Part shown: in pieces, positions 56,501 to 64,000 of the stretch
Layout of the letters: the number at the start of each line of letters is the position of its first letter
Numbering within the stretch: position 1 is the first letter of the stretch
Source of the DNA: JANQHS01 sp965227315
Lineage (GTDB): Bacteria; Bacteroidota; Bacteroidia; Cytophagales; CCMP332
Length of the DNA: 64,000 nt
Direction of reading: 5' to 3'
NCBI GenBank assembly: GCA_965227315.1
Contig: OZ245737.1
Location: 744,001 to 808,000, forward strand
Translations under genes and position numbers: made by a program
Notes under the pieces: generated by a model
The model's input: the letters and a program-made list of their open reading frames with translations, nothing else
Told to the model about the DNA's origin: nothing
The model's database searches: none

Positions 56501-57747
56501 CTTAGACCTCCGGGCCCCTCTTCCATTAACCGCGGAACACTGAATTCAGCATTCCCCTTATTTTGCCAATAGCGGATATATCCTCCATTCATCTCGATGA
56601 TATCGGGCAAGCCGTTGCCATCCAGATCGATCAGCTCCAGTGTAGAAGTAGAAAGACCTTGGAAGGGTAGTTCTTTTCCGGATACGGGCAATAGATCCCT
56701 GTTTTCGGGTGCAAAGCCAGTATAACTGAACTTTAGGGGGGGCATATCTTCAGTGATCGGGTTGTACGTAGCATCCTGATCATGTCCCCGAACCTGTACT
56801 GATTTGAGCAACGATGCCCCATTGTAAGGGGAGTTCTCATATTCAAGAATATATGACTTGGTCAGAATGCCCTCATCAATATTATAGGTCTGATCATCAT
56901 AAGTGTTTGGAAGATGAGCAACAAGTGGATGAGTGTTGATCTTGATTGCCTGGCAAAGCTTATTGGTTCTCACCTGAAACCCTGAAGTATAGGTCGAAAA
57001 AGGATCCGAGCGATCTTGCGGGTCATAATCAAAATTGACGCTGATCAGAAATCGTTCTGTCCCGCTATCATCATAATCCACATACCTGACCTGCTTCAGG
57101 TATAGTTGATCATAACCCATCAGGTTCTGAGATTCATCCCTCTCCTCAATATCACGGAAGTATTCGTAAACGATCTTATTGCCAAAAGGATCCTGGGTCT
57201 TGTAGAGTTTCCAGGCAAAGATCTTGTCGCGATTTGCAGGATTTGCAATAACCGTATTTGCCTGATCATCTGCATCCAGATCAGGATTTCCATAATAGCT
57301 GACCAGGCCATCCTTACTCCGGACTTCCCAATAGCTCTTCCCCTCACCATAGAAATGAGTGATCCTGGCGAAGAGACCCTCAGTCCTGGGCCGGTACATC
57401 TTCCAACTTTCGTTTTCCTCGATGGGGATCAGATCCTCAGATCCTGAGAGAATATACACATCCTTTTCGTCACAATATTCCGGAACGCCCTTATTGGTCT
57501 TGCGCATGATCCCGGGGACGGATAATCCCCAACCCAAACCGAAAGCTCCGTTTCCGTTTCCGGTTGAATAGCCCAGACTCAGTTGGGGCTGAAAGCCATT
57601 CCGCCCTTCGGGGATGGCGATGGGAACTGAAAAGTTACCGGTTCCGGTGAACAGATCGGGAGAGAATTTTTCTCCCATGCCGCTGATAGCTCCTCCTCCC
57701 TGAGGAAGGGACACCACATTGTCTCCAATTCCTGATTTATTGCTCAT
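50530..57747 (-). CDS. Fused TcB-TcC subunit of an ABC (Tc) toxin with HEXXH-type C-terminal tip
   Basis: A 2405-residue Rhs-type shell that carries a toxic tip and docks on TcA. The N-terminus is the SpvB domain (GMGEKFSPDLFTGTGNFSVPIAIPEGRNGFQPQLSLGYSTGNGNG in parts, about 20-350). FG-GAP/VCBS-like repeats (IDLDGNGLPDI, VDADGDGRADL, MDLTGNGITDV, ADMSGDGLQDL, GDLDGDGVADM) span about 375-650. Tc mid-regions, then Rhs YD repeats from about 1465, follow (YEYDIRGNVLKITDALDR). The Rhs core is at about 2065-2120 (RFTGKERDDGSGLCYFGARYY). The variable tip (2125-2405) has HEQYH at 2298-2302 with Glu2325 in HPEAYLAQ as possible third zinc ligand, suggesting a metallopeptidase. TcB and TcC are separate in many species. 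A gap of 12 bp follows the TcA gene. Confidence 0.9.
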   Translation of the reverse strand: MSNKSGIGDNVVSLPQGGGAISGMGEKFSPDLFTGTGNFSVPIAIPEGRNGFQPQLSLGYSTGNGNGAFGLGWGLSVPGIMRKTNKGVPEYCDEKDVYILSGSEDLIPIEENESWKMYRPRTEGLFARITHFYGEGKSYWEVRSKDGLVSYYGNPDLDADDQANTVIANPANRDKIFAWKLYKTQDPFGNKIVYEYFRDIEERDESQNLMGYDQLYLKQVRYVDYDDSGTERFLISVNFDYDPQDRSDPFSTYTSGFQVRTNKLCQAIKINTHPLVAHLPNTYDDQTYNIDEGILTKSYILEYENSPYNGASLLKSVQVRGHDQDATYNPITEDMPPLKFSYTGFAPENRDLLPVSGKELPFQGLSTSTLELIDLDGNGLPDIIEMNGGYIRYWQNKGNAEFSVPRLMEEGPGGLSLDDPDVQLVDADGDGRADLMVKKPGLTGYFPLNFSGKWDKESFRPQKIAPSFSFQDPQVKMMDLTGNGITDVLRNGIGLECYFQNAEQGWEESRVLNKRQSSDFPDLNFGDPRVKTADMSGDGLQDLVLVHNGGLNYWPNLGHGNWGIMKTMAISPRLPFNFNPNRLFFGDLDGDGVADMIYVEQNKVSLWINNQGERFGSLIEISGTPPVSDMDSVRIVDLLGQGTPGILWSSDGSYGGRNRMYFLDLTGGVKPYVLTEMDNNMGAVTRVKYESSTVHYLRDYKIPSERWQTHLPFPVQVVSCVEVIDQISQGKLATEYRYHHGHWDGGEREFRGFGRVDQQDTETFERYNSEGLHGAEQFESVSQTSFSPPLLTKSWFYLGPVGMEYGDWYIPDFSGEYFSEDINAFNLQEDLKSFLSDLPRRARRDAHRALRGSSLRTELYALDGDPRQDRPYTVTENHYDLREEYKPSEYVGGQFPEKKNWGSAYVFFSMGAASRTTQWERGEESENHHTFSFSRNYDSYGNLKESISVAVPRGGDYMTPIASPEPYLVTMKEKVFGYNDTAGGTYIVDRVCSDKDYEISNDGSMSLSELIDTTVYNTNNQKAIAHVVYNYDGNGLDDLDGGGFGEIKEYGVLKYIRRLVISNDVINDVYGSTPLIYDITNSEWGTNYPEEALDFLNMLDLSGGPEGFVGGWYVQESRRKISGRGQVTRDWLGWSYWQRYDYDAYQYKPRLDAKTQRSVRGFIGNTNIQSSMTMNFRTLQYEYIRDPNRNYTKVLFSPLGFVTAKLFANKSSYRDTNADPAVKMEYDFFNFIDNGDPVYVKSTTREWHKNDSADPNFNNNTFVKYEYSDGFGRLVQTRQQAEDVIFGDTADDRVFGDSGLNPDPDGTSTNAKGTERDSQDPLNVVVSGWQVYDNKGQVLEKYEPYFDSGFDFQAPTETQKGKKVEMSYDPRGQVIKTVNPDGSMQQVIFGVPGALNTPNVFEPTPWESYTYDANDLAGTTHATESAAYDDHWNTPSSVELDALGRQVKTIQRVDDNSANDIIMKYEYDIRGNVLKITDALDRTLTTNKYSEANWLIEEDHLDSGKTTYYFHYSGKPKHIVRANGAETLIFFDSLARQVYVWGKDQAANDWTVREFTYYGEHAFTGTAQYDDNHRGRPYQIFDGAGLITFEEYDFKGNPVKTKRQVIKDEKLKNSIPGSYQSLADEAFSANHTALIPDDFATTGYVKPDPTELSAHVTDYMESHEYEYDYAYDALSRPVEITMPKGSNATRLPQSIRYNERGLVRELYLDTGTNSKANVHYNAMGQRILMLSNKIMTRYAYDDDTFRLKRIRAWAYEEPVGTTHEYAELNSSNWHKKLDYSYEYDLVGNILSLRDKSPASSGVEGPGDETGDYEYDPIYRLLSATGRECSTGLNSGVPWDDGNAYRCHDHTTTNDYKRSYVYDKMGNITQMEHDVTSGSGTDFTRNYVYPTGNASNKLASLKDASSITLADYTYDANGNMIQENSERFFTWNHQNQMATFFNQTSDGNEPSVYSIYLYDINGQRVKKWTRKDSDLIEVTNYLGGGMEHLYETDHSLAVDTNNDFDWYSLMLGSERLNSERYETDTKEKAGADDFYEYSNDHLGSVILTYRSDNGTLYSREECFPFGENAFGGYAKKRYRFTGKERDDGSGLCYFGARYYAPWLCRFTSVDPLAMDYAHQTPFAYADCNPVNKIDYGGMGTGENDGGTKTQQTSTSSSNTNKVNGTEETFDDFFDRSGNPLGSVPSNGTNNIRILDEKIEAYTLFDENGKVDTKKLYENSKIISDVQFDSESKQSALISIGSHYAHKLGFDTPIGIGTESMSSMAAKKDGSAINISLNSERFLEDPNIGNKYNFQNAMVHEQYHIENHTGLALGVTDQPQGPIRHPEAYLAQMEHYTWSKTTPEFQKSQIQALGYYYHQIQNRSISDSVEMEIFNRTGINFPQPGTNIIDSVKYKLYNPSKFQMRKR

Positions 57748-57759
57748 GATCTCGGAGGA

Positions 57760-60700
57760 TTAAACGGTCCAGGCTGGTGTCTGAGCCTTAAACGAAAGGC
57801 TCATGTAAATATCACTGATCCTTTCCTTGATCACTTCCGACATCTGTGATTCGCCCATGCTGACGCCGGAGAAATCCTTGATCGAAACAATTTCCAAATC
57901 CCATATAAGGCCACCACTCAGCGGCACCATATGCGAAAGCCAGTTGGCCCCGGTTGAATTTCTTGTTGAAATTCTTCCTTCTTTGGTGCTACAGTTATCA
58001 CCGTTCAGGCTAACTTCAATGGTCAGTGGATTGCTATCCTGATCTTCGATATCAAAGGCCATTAAAACGTTCTGAAGATGGATATTCTCCAGATTAGGTG
58101 GAAAATCCCTATTGCTTAGGTCCAGCCTTACCTTGAATTTATCTTCCGATTCAAGCAACTCACAGTTGTTCAGATCGAACCACTGATCAGGGAAGCTGGA
58201 TTTAAAGCTGAATGGTCTCTCCCCCTCAAATTGAGCCCCCAATTCACCAATGACGACCGATTTATAGGTGGGATTATCGAGAGCGGTATAATCCACGGTT
58301 AGGAGGATATCAGCGATAGAATTAAAGTCCATCAGGTTGGAGGGTTTTTGCATTTCAAAAGCCCATTGACTCTCCACTCCCATCCCCTCAAAAGGATTTA
58401 GCTTGGAATTATCCTGCTGAAGTTCAAAGATCCCGGTAGCTCCTATGGCATTGGTGAAGGATATTTTCTCAGGTAGACGATTGATATTGACCTTGCTCGG
58501 GTTGATGGTCCCCTTAACCACTTTGGAAGTGCCGACATTGCTCAAGCTTGCCTTAATTCCCTCTATCGTTGGAACCAGGGCCACAACTGTTACCGAAACC
58601 CTCTTCACCAGGCGGAGATAATGTCCTGGAAAGTCCCGGTCAAAGATCTCCATCGGGGTAGCAAATGTGAGAACTCCTGTATCCCTGAATTCCTGAAATG
58701 ATCCAGGATCCAGGCTGGAAAGCGAGATCGTTTTGGATATTTGCAGCTTTCGTTGGTCGGTTTCAAGGGCCTCCTGCTCCAACTGGATAATGTCCTGGAT
58801 CAGACGAGCAGAACCAGTTAGGCCTTTGCGGTCTAAATCCTCTTCTGATTGCAGCCCTGAGGTCAGGCCAGAGCCACCAGAACCTTCATTCCAGTAATCT
58901 TCCCGTATCGTTGTGGCGGGTGTTTGCTGTCGTTCAAATCCCAATTGATAATAGGCCATTTTTGCGGTAGCCGTAGCCTGCGACAGGAAGTAGGAATAAA
59001 CGCCCTCCATAACACCCGCCATCCAAGCATAGAGCTCAACCGAGGTGAACTTGTTTTTGAGGAAATCCAGAGACTCCTGGGCTTGTTGCTTCTGGAGTTC
59101 TGAGATCCTCTTTTCCTGAGCAGAGATCTGCACCCTGGTTTCAGCGATTGCAACATTCTGCTGTCCAATCTTGATATCCTGATTCGCCAGGAGTTCTTGG
59201 AATTCCCATTCTTGGGTCCTTCTTTCGTAAGAAGCCAGCTTGTCTTGAATTGTGGCTTGGATACCCGCGCGTTGCCCTTCATAGTTTAAGCCAATGGAGC
59301 CTGCATTTAAGTATCCAGCCATCACCGCTAACGGATTTGCCGCTCCAGTATCCGTCCCTGCCACTTGCATGAAAGTGGAAAAGCCATTAATTATGCTCGA
59401 CATGGCTCCTAAGGTGGCTGCACTTCCATAGAAATCTATGGAATCTTTCAGCAATGAAATACCACTTTTTTCACTCTCGAGAAGTCCGTTGTTTAAGAGG
59501 TTCTCAAAATGGTCTTTAGATAATTGTGCTTTGTCCAATTGAAGTTTGGACATCTTCACCGTTTGATTTGCCTCTTTGACCCGGATCGTTTGAAGTCGGG
59601 TGTTTTCCGATGACAGGCTTAGGTTTTGTCTGGCTTGTACAAGAGAGAAGCTTTCCGCATCGTATTTTTCAAGCAGACTCAAAAAGGAGTTCTCCATTTG
59701 AGCGGCATAATTGGCCTGCTCCTTGGCCTTCGAAATCAATCCTGAAAAGCGATAAATACCAGGCAGCACACCCAAGTCATTGATGTCAGTACCGCCATTT
59801 TCACTAAGTCCCGGTAACCCCGAGCTGGCATCAATAGGTGCACTAAAGGGCTCCAATTGTCTTTCAAATCCGGAGATATTTTGACCGGAATATATCTTTT
59901 GAAGGTTTAGCTGCGCTTTTAAGGAAAGATGATCCGAAAGAGGATTCCTGGGAATACAAAAAACAAAACCAGCAATGGGCTGAAAGCCAGCTCCAACGTT
60001 GTTACTGGTCTGGGCATTTTGCTGATTGGTATTATCAATGGTCCATTGATTATTTTTGTTTTCTCCGGTATCATCAGGTGCCCAGACATTAGCTTCATAA
60101 AAGCCCTCATCGATCAGCACGCCATCCGCCAGGTCAAGAATTGAACCCTGGTAATCCGGAGTGTCCACCCTGGCAAGCGACTCATCCTCAAGCCAGTCAG
60201 CCGTTGCAGCATCTGTTCCATCTGTAACCGTATCAGAGACTCCAACATTGTTTTCAAGGGCAGTACGTGCATTTGAGTGAGCTGTATTATGAACGTTAGC
60301 TCCACCCTCTTCTCCGTCAACGGCCGTCACGGTAGCTAACAAGAGTTTTTCGAGATTTTTGTTGGAACTTAGGTAGAGATTCTGGAAATCAAATTGCTGG
60401 ATCCCAGGTTGGTCAAAGGCCAGTTCCAACACATCATCCAGGAAAGCCTGGATATCGGTTTGAAGTCCGCTTTCGTTGGTTTCATTTTCAATATTGGGTT
60501 TATGGGTGATGACAAAGGGTCCATCCACAAAGGTTTGTAGTTGATCCCTATCCTTGACATATCCAAGGGTGGCAATTCCCTGGTCCACCAAGCCCTGCCA
60601 AGAACTTAAGCTTGCATCCACGGTTATCGAAAGACCTGAAAGCAAAATCGCGCAATTGCTATCCGGATTAACCTCCATGAGAATACTGAGAGCTTCAAGG

Positions 60701-63700
60701 GCTTCTTTGTACAACTCCCTTGCCTTGGCAACGGATTCTGCGGTATCCCTTGTGTATTCAGCGTCAGCATAAGCGATCAAACATTTAGCAATGTCATTTA
60801 CAACAAACTTTTTGTAAGAAGAATTTCGCTTCTTTGCTAAACGATGTGGATCCAATGGGTCGCCCAGCCAGGCATTTGTTTTGCTATAATTGGATTGTGA
60901 ATTCTCAAACTTTAAACCCTTATATATCGGACGTCCGTTTTCCTCATTGTGATCATAAACCTGAGTGTACCAATCCAATGAGGTTTCATAGAAACCCTGC
61001 TCCTTTAATTTTTGAGCCAGCAATAAGGGTAAATGCAAGTATGCTTCATCGACATAGAAACGATCGTATTCATCCTTATCCAAAAAATCCTTATTCGGTA
61101 GATTTGGCTTTTCCGAAACCGGATTTTGAATAGCTAGGTTTTTGCTTCCCCCAGGTGTGATATATCTTTTCAAGATATAAGTGATTTTGCCATTGTTCTC
61201 ATTGACAAATGCCTGCCTAATTTTCCCGTGATGATAAATCCCGAATTTATAAGTATGCAGACTTGTTCCCGACAAATTGATGGCTATCCTAAACCACCAT
61301 AGACTTTCCGGCATTGTATTTCCCTGAACAGGATAACTTACACTAAAGTATCCGCTGGGTAAAATTTCAATGATAAGCGGTCTTTGTTCCTTTTCCCCAG
61401 ACTCTTCAATATTAAATGGAATTATAAATTTATTCTCCGCGATAAAATCCAGCCCCAAAAAGTTATTATCAATTGTGAAACTATCAATGTTCGCAGGGGC
61501 AGAATCACCATTCAATAATGCATCGATTGAAACGGGAATTATTCCGGTGGTTTCACTTCTCCTTCTTACAAAATATAAATTGGCTTCTTCCTTAGTATAT
61601 ATTAAGTAATAAGGAAAGGTTCTAAAGACTGGATTTGCTGGGTAGTAGCCTATTGATTTGTGCAAATCAATCCAAGAATAACCGCCATTCTTGTAATGCA
61701 AAACGTAGAAAAAACCCTCAGGATGGTTCGAATTATTTATTACTTGGTACCACCTGTAAATCCCTTGCTTCTTACCGGTATCGTATTTTACAATTCCATA
61801 TCTTGAATTAGATACCATTGAGTTGGAATTTCTCAATTTATTATCGATCGGCGGAGCAGGAAGGGATTCATATTTAGTCGCCCAGGTGTTCTTTCGGAAA
61901 TTATATACCAAGGCTTTGATATCATTTTTATCATTTTTTGGAGTAAGTATAAAATGAATTCGACCTTCCTCTGACTCTGTCATTGAACCTACTATTTGGT
62001 GGTCATAGGTGATCTGGGGCAGTTCCTTCCATACCGATTGGTTATCGGCCTTTGCAATGAATTTTTCCTGCAGAGAATAATAGTATTTCCCGCTTTTCCC
62101 AACTCCGAGTACAAGAACCCTGTTTTCCGTTTTTTCTGAATTCTTGCATGATGGTGATATCTCAGCAACCGAAACATCAACCAAAAATGCAGATACACTT
62201 TCAAGTGTTTGAATTTCAAACAGGTAATCTTCGAACTGATTTGCTAGCTTACATGCATCCGCAGGAGAAAAACGACGAGCATTAAATATATCTATGGTAG
62301 TTTTTCTGAAGAACGGCGAAAACACCTTTTTATACTGCGGAGCAAGAAGGTTTTCGGGATATAAAAACACCATCATCGCAGCTCTCCAATCCGCATAGTT
62401 CCCTAGCCATTGCCATTCCTCATCAAAGCGGTCCGAGTCCACATTCATATTGGTTCCGCTTTCGTAGACAGCATTGTATGATCCCCACAACAATCCCTGC
62501 AATGTGGTCATCGCCTGTGTGATGCGATTGGTTCGTACCTCACCGGTACTGTGCATGTCGATCAGCAGCTCGTTTTCCAATTCAAGTGAGTTCTTGACAT
62601 CAGCTTCGATATAAATATCCCGGAGTGTGGTCATATGATCCTTTTCCAGGTCCTCGATCAGCCCGCGATTCGCCTGGAACAGATTGGCCTGCTGCGCAAT
62701 CCGGCTATCCAGGGTATTGCGAAAGTCAATTCTGGCTGTGAGATCTGACCTCCAACGATTGAATTCCAATTGGCTTTCGGAGACCGTGTCCAAAAGATTA
62801 AAATGGAGTGGCCCGATATGAATCCCGGCCAGATTTTCTTCATTTGACCAGTCAGAAGATTTGGCCTTCTTGAAGACCTTCATTAAGATGTCCTTGGTTT
62901 GATCCCACCAATCAACATTGGAAGGAAAACCAATGCTTGCCAATTCCCTTTGAATTATGTTCTGCAGATACCTGTATTCCGAAAAGCTGAGAAAATGCTG
63001 GCCCAATTTTGACTCGATCGACTCACCCGATTGTTCCATTTTTTGAATGTCCAACAGGTCTTCATAGGTCAGGGGTGTCGCTTCAAGCTTATCCGGAGCC
63101 ACGACCTGTACCCCATATCCCAGTAGCAATTCGGCAAGCTGGGTTTTCAGATCAACCTTAACTATCCTGTTTATCGGATCACTTTCCGATTTATAAACGG
63201 AAACCAACCCTCTTCTGCCAGGTAGGGGAATATAATTATGTCCATATGGCAATGCGGTCCACTGCCCCTCCACAACGGTATTCATAGAGATCCTCTCTAC
63301 GAAAATATTCTCCCTATCAAATCGATACAGCGATGAATTATCGGTTCCATCAAGAGAAAAAATCAAAATATTCTGGTACTCGTCCTCGGAAATCGACCGG
63401 ATATCGAAAGTTGTGGGTATTTGATTGTTGAGATCTTTGAAGTCCACCAAAATTTCCCCGTCATCCGGATCTATTTGAAAGGCATTTTCAGTCGTCGCCA
63501 CATATAATCTTTGGTCACTTAGACCTGAGACGTAGATCTCTTTCAAATTTCCGCTTGCGGGGTAGAAAAGCAATTTGGGTTTGGAAACCTTGTAAACCCT
63601 TGCACCAAAACCACTGGATACCAGTTCCCCGTCGACCTGAGGAGCAATTCCCCCCATATTTTTCAAGTTAAGCCAGCCATTGTCCTTCGCAAGGATGGTT

Positions 63701-64000
63701 CCTTTAAAGCTGCCAGTGGTCCCAGCGGAATCTGTTAATTCAACAACACCATCCTTAGAGGATACCACCAGTCCGGAAAAAGAACCCGCGTCTTCCCGAA
63801 TATTGATATACTCAAGATTGGAAAGGCTGCTGTCATAAAAATTTGAATAAGTCGTACCACTGCTACCATTGGCAAACCTTTTAACCTTGTCCTGAGAAGT
63901 CACAAAAAGATCACCCGCGTCATTGCAAACCATTTTCCCAAACATGGAAGCATCCTCAGTATCCATATGGTCAACATTCGACGTCTGTACTGTCACTGTT
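57760..64000 (-). CDS. TcA-like pore-forming subunit of the ABC toxin, 5' end cut by window edge
   Basis: At least 2079 codons; the frame is still open at the right edge, so the start and some N-terminal sequence are missing (the family has ~2000-2600 residues). The C-terminal third matches TcA: a long coiled-coil shaft region (ENSFLSLLEKYDAESFSLVQARQNLSLSSEN in parts, coded near 59500-59700), GFERQ, and IFDRDFPGHYLRLVKRVSVTVVALVPT near 58600-58660, the family's TcB-binding end. The ABC_toxin_N-like block (RITQAMTTLQGLLWG ... DWRAAMMVFLYPENLLAPQYKKVFSPFF) is coded near 62300-62540. Upstream (63000-64000) the sequence looks like beta-propeller strands (LYVATTENAFQIDPDDGEILV) in place of the usual N-terminal VRP1-like region. 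It forms the injection channel for the downstream TcB-TcC. Confidence 0.86.
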   Translation of the reverse strand, partial: TVTVQTSNVDHMDTEDASMFGKMVCNDAGDLFVTSQDKVKRFANGSSGTTYSNFYDSSLSNLEYINIREDAGSFSGLVVSSKDGVVELTDSAGTTGSFKGTILAKDNGWLNLKNMGGIAPQVDGELVSSGFGARVYKVSKPKLLFYPASGNLKEIYVSGLSDQRLYVATTENAFQIDPDDGEILVDFKDLNNQIPTTFDIRSISEDEYQNILIFSLDGTDNSSLYRFDRENIFVERISMNTVVEGQWTALPYGHNYIPLPGRRGLVSVYKSESDPINRIVKVDLKTQLAELLLGYGVQVVAPDKLEATPLTYEDLLDIQKMEQSGESIESKLGQHFLSFSEYRYLQNIIQRELASIGFPSNVDWWDQTKDILMKVFKKAKSSDWSNEENLAGIHIGPLHFNLLDTVSESQLEFNRWRSDLTARIDFRNTLDSRIAQQANLFQANRGLIEDLEKDHMTTLRDIYIEADVKNSLELENELLIDMHSTGEVRTNRITQAMTTLQGLLWGSYNAVYESGTNMNVDSDRFDEEWQWLGNYADWRAAMMVFLYPENLLAPQYKKVFSPFFRKTTIDIFNARRFSPADACKLANQFEDYLFEIQTLESVSAFLVDVSVAEISPSCKNSEKTENRVLVLGVGKSGKYYYSLQEKFIAKADNQSVWKELPQITYDHQIVGSMTESEEGRIHFILTPKNDKNDIKALVYNFRKNTWATKYESLPAPPIDNKLRNSNSMVSNSRYGIVKYDTGKKQGIYRWYQVINNSNHPEGFFYVLHYKNGGYSWIDLHKSIGYYPANPVFRTFPYYLIYTKEEANLYFVRRRSETTGIIPVSIDALLNGDSAPANIDSFTIDNNFLGLDFIAENKFIIPFNIEESGEKEQRPLIIEILPSGYFSVSYPVQGNTMPESLWWFRIAINLSGTSLHTYKFGIYHHGKIRQAFVNENNGKITYILKRYITPGGSKNLAIQNPVSEKPNLPNKDFLDKDEYDRFYVDEAYLHLPLLLAQKLKEQGFYETSLDWYTQVYDHNEENGRPIYKGLKFENSQSNYSKTNAWLGDPLDPHRLAKKRNSSYKKFVVNDIAKCLIAYADAEYTRDTAESVAKARELYKEALEALSILMEVNPDSNCAILLSGLSITVDASLSSWQGLVDQGIATLGYVKDRDQLQTFVDGPFVITHKPNIENETNESGLQTDIQAFLDDVLELAFDQPGIQQFDFQNLYLSSNKNLEKLLLATVTAVDGEEGGANVHNTAHSNARTALENNVGVSDTVTDGTDAATADWLEDESLARVDTPDYQGSILDLADGVLIDEGFYEANVWAPDDTGENKNNQWTIDNTNQQNAQTSNNVGAGFQPIAGFVFCIPRNPLSDHLSLKAQLNLQKIYSGQNISGFERQLEPFSAPIDASSGLPGLSENGGTDINDLGVLPGIYRFSGLISKAKEQANYAAQMENSFLSLLEKYDAESFSLVQARQNLSLSSENTRLQTIRVKEANQTVKMSKLQLDKAQLSKDHFENLLNNGLLESEKSGISLLKDSIDFYGSAATLGAMSSIINGFSTFMQVAGTDTGAANPLAVMAGYLNAGSIGLNYEGQRAGIQATIQDKLASYERRTQEWEFQELLANQDIKIGQQNVAIAETRVQISAQEKRISELQKQQAQESLDFLKNKFTSVELYAWMAGVMEGVYSYFLSQATATAKMAYYQLGFERQQTPATTIREDYWNEGSGGSGLTSGLQSEEDLDRKGLTGSARLIQDIIQLEQEALETDQRKLQISKTISLSSLDPGSFQEFRDTGVLTFATPMEIFDRDFPGHYLRLVKRVSVTVVALVPTIEGIKASLSNVGTSKVVKGTINPSKVNINRLPEKISFTNAIGATGIFELQQDNSKLNPFEGMGVESQWAFEMQKPSNLMDFNSIADILLTVDYTALDNPTYKSVVIGELGAQFEGERPFSFKSSFPDQWFDLNNCELLESEDKFKVRLDLSNRDFPPNLENIHLQNVLMAFDIEDQDSNPLTIEVSLNGDNCSTKEGRISTRNSTGANWLSHMVPLSGGLIWDLEIVSIKDFSGVSMGESQMSEVIKERISDIYMSLSFKAQTPAWTV

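Noticed and set aside
56150..56650. FG-GAP/VCBS repeats read as an integrin-like gene
   Set aside because: They are part of the TcB-type shell in one continuous frame with SpvB and Rhs sequence.
1..64000. tRNA genes, rRNA genes and CRISPR arrays
   Set aside because: No cloverleaf-like sequence, rRNA segment or regularly spaced repeat was found by reading the gaps; a tRNAscan-SE and CRISPR finder run would settle it.

Overview
The window looks like a chromosome segment of a Bacteroidota bacterium, probably from the Cytophagales/Saprospirales side of the phylum. The signs are type IX secretion (T9SS) sorting domains at the C-termini of several secreted proteins, TonB-dependent receptors, LytTR regulators fed by beta-propeller sensor kinases, PorT-like beta-barrels, little evidence of Shine-Dalgarno sites, several apparent TTG starts, and -7 boxes of the Bacteroidota type (TAnnTTTG). 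No rRNA, tRNA, CRISPR array or transposase was recognised.

Layout. 1-12.6 kb (minus strand): a tightly packed run reading TonB-dependent receptor, giant TPR protein, outer-membrane barrel, HU-like/SPOR membrane protein, ExbB, ExbD, TonB, FolC and TrmB, followed after 32 bp by the start of glutamate dehydrogenase (cut by the left edge). The first seven look like one energised cell-envelope assembly. 12.7-22.7 kb: housekeeping genes (holA, tyrS, hutU, accA) mixed with a T9SS cargo protein, a patatin, an MBL-fold hydrolase and small secreted or outer-membrane proteins. 22.9-29.7 kb: two tandem paralogous sensor kinases and one LytTR response regulator. 30.1-35.4 kb: a Reeler-like T9SS protein with a haem-like motif, a doubtful ORF with a good terminator, an ECF sigma factor / membrane-anchored barrel / PKD lipoprotein operon, and a cyclophilin.

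35.6-43.8 kb is an unusual envelope cluster. Two DUF4230-like proteins, an N-acetylmuramoyl-L-alanine amidase without a signal peptide, and two small membrane proteins sharing a C-terminal FDDPxxVG tail form one operon. It is divergent from a 1341-residue multi-pass protein with Cache-like sensor regions and a degenerate NTPase-like domain. Matching divergent promoters lie between them. This is my best candidate for an undescribed system.

43.9-47.4 kb holds a T9SS type-B (gliding-motility C-terminal domain) protein and a secreted protein of unknown function. 47.9-64 kb is an ABC (Tc) toxin locus on the minus strand: a TcA-like subunit (cut by the right edge), a fused TcB-TcC protein whose variable tip carries HEXXH, a translationally coupled lipoprotein (candidate immunity protein), then a displaced Rhs core plus alternative C-terminus and a second lipoprotein. 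Two copies of a 3' repeat flank these cassettes, and a palindromic repeat is inserted in frame into the displaced Rhs core. Together these suggest toxin-tip exchange by recombination.
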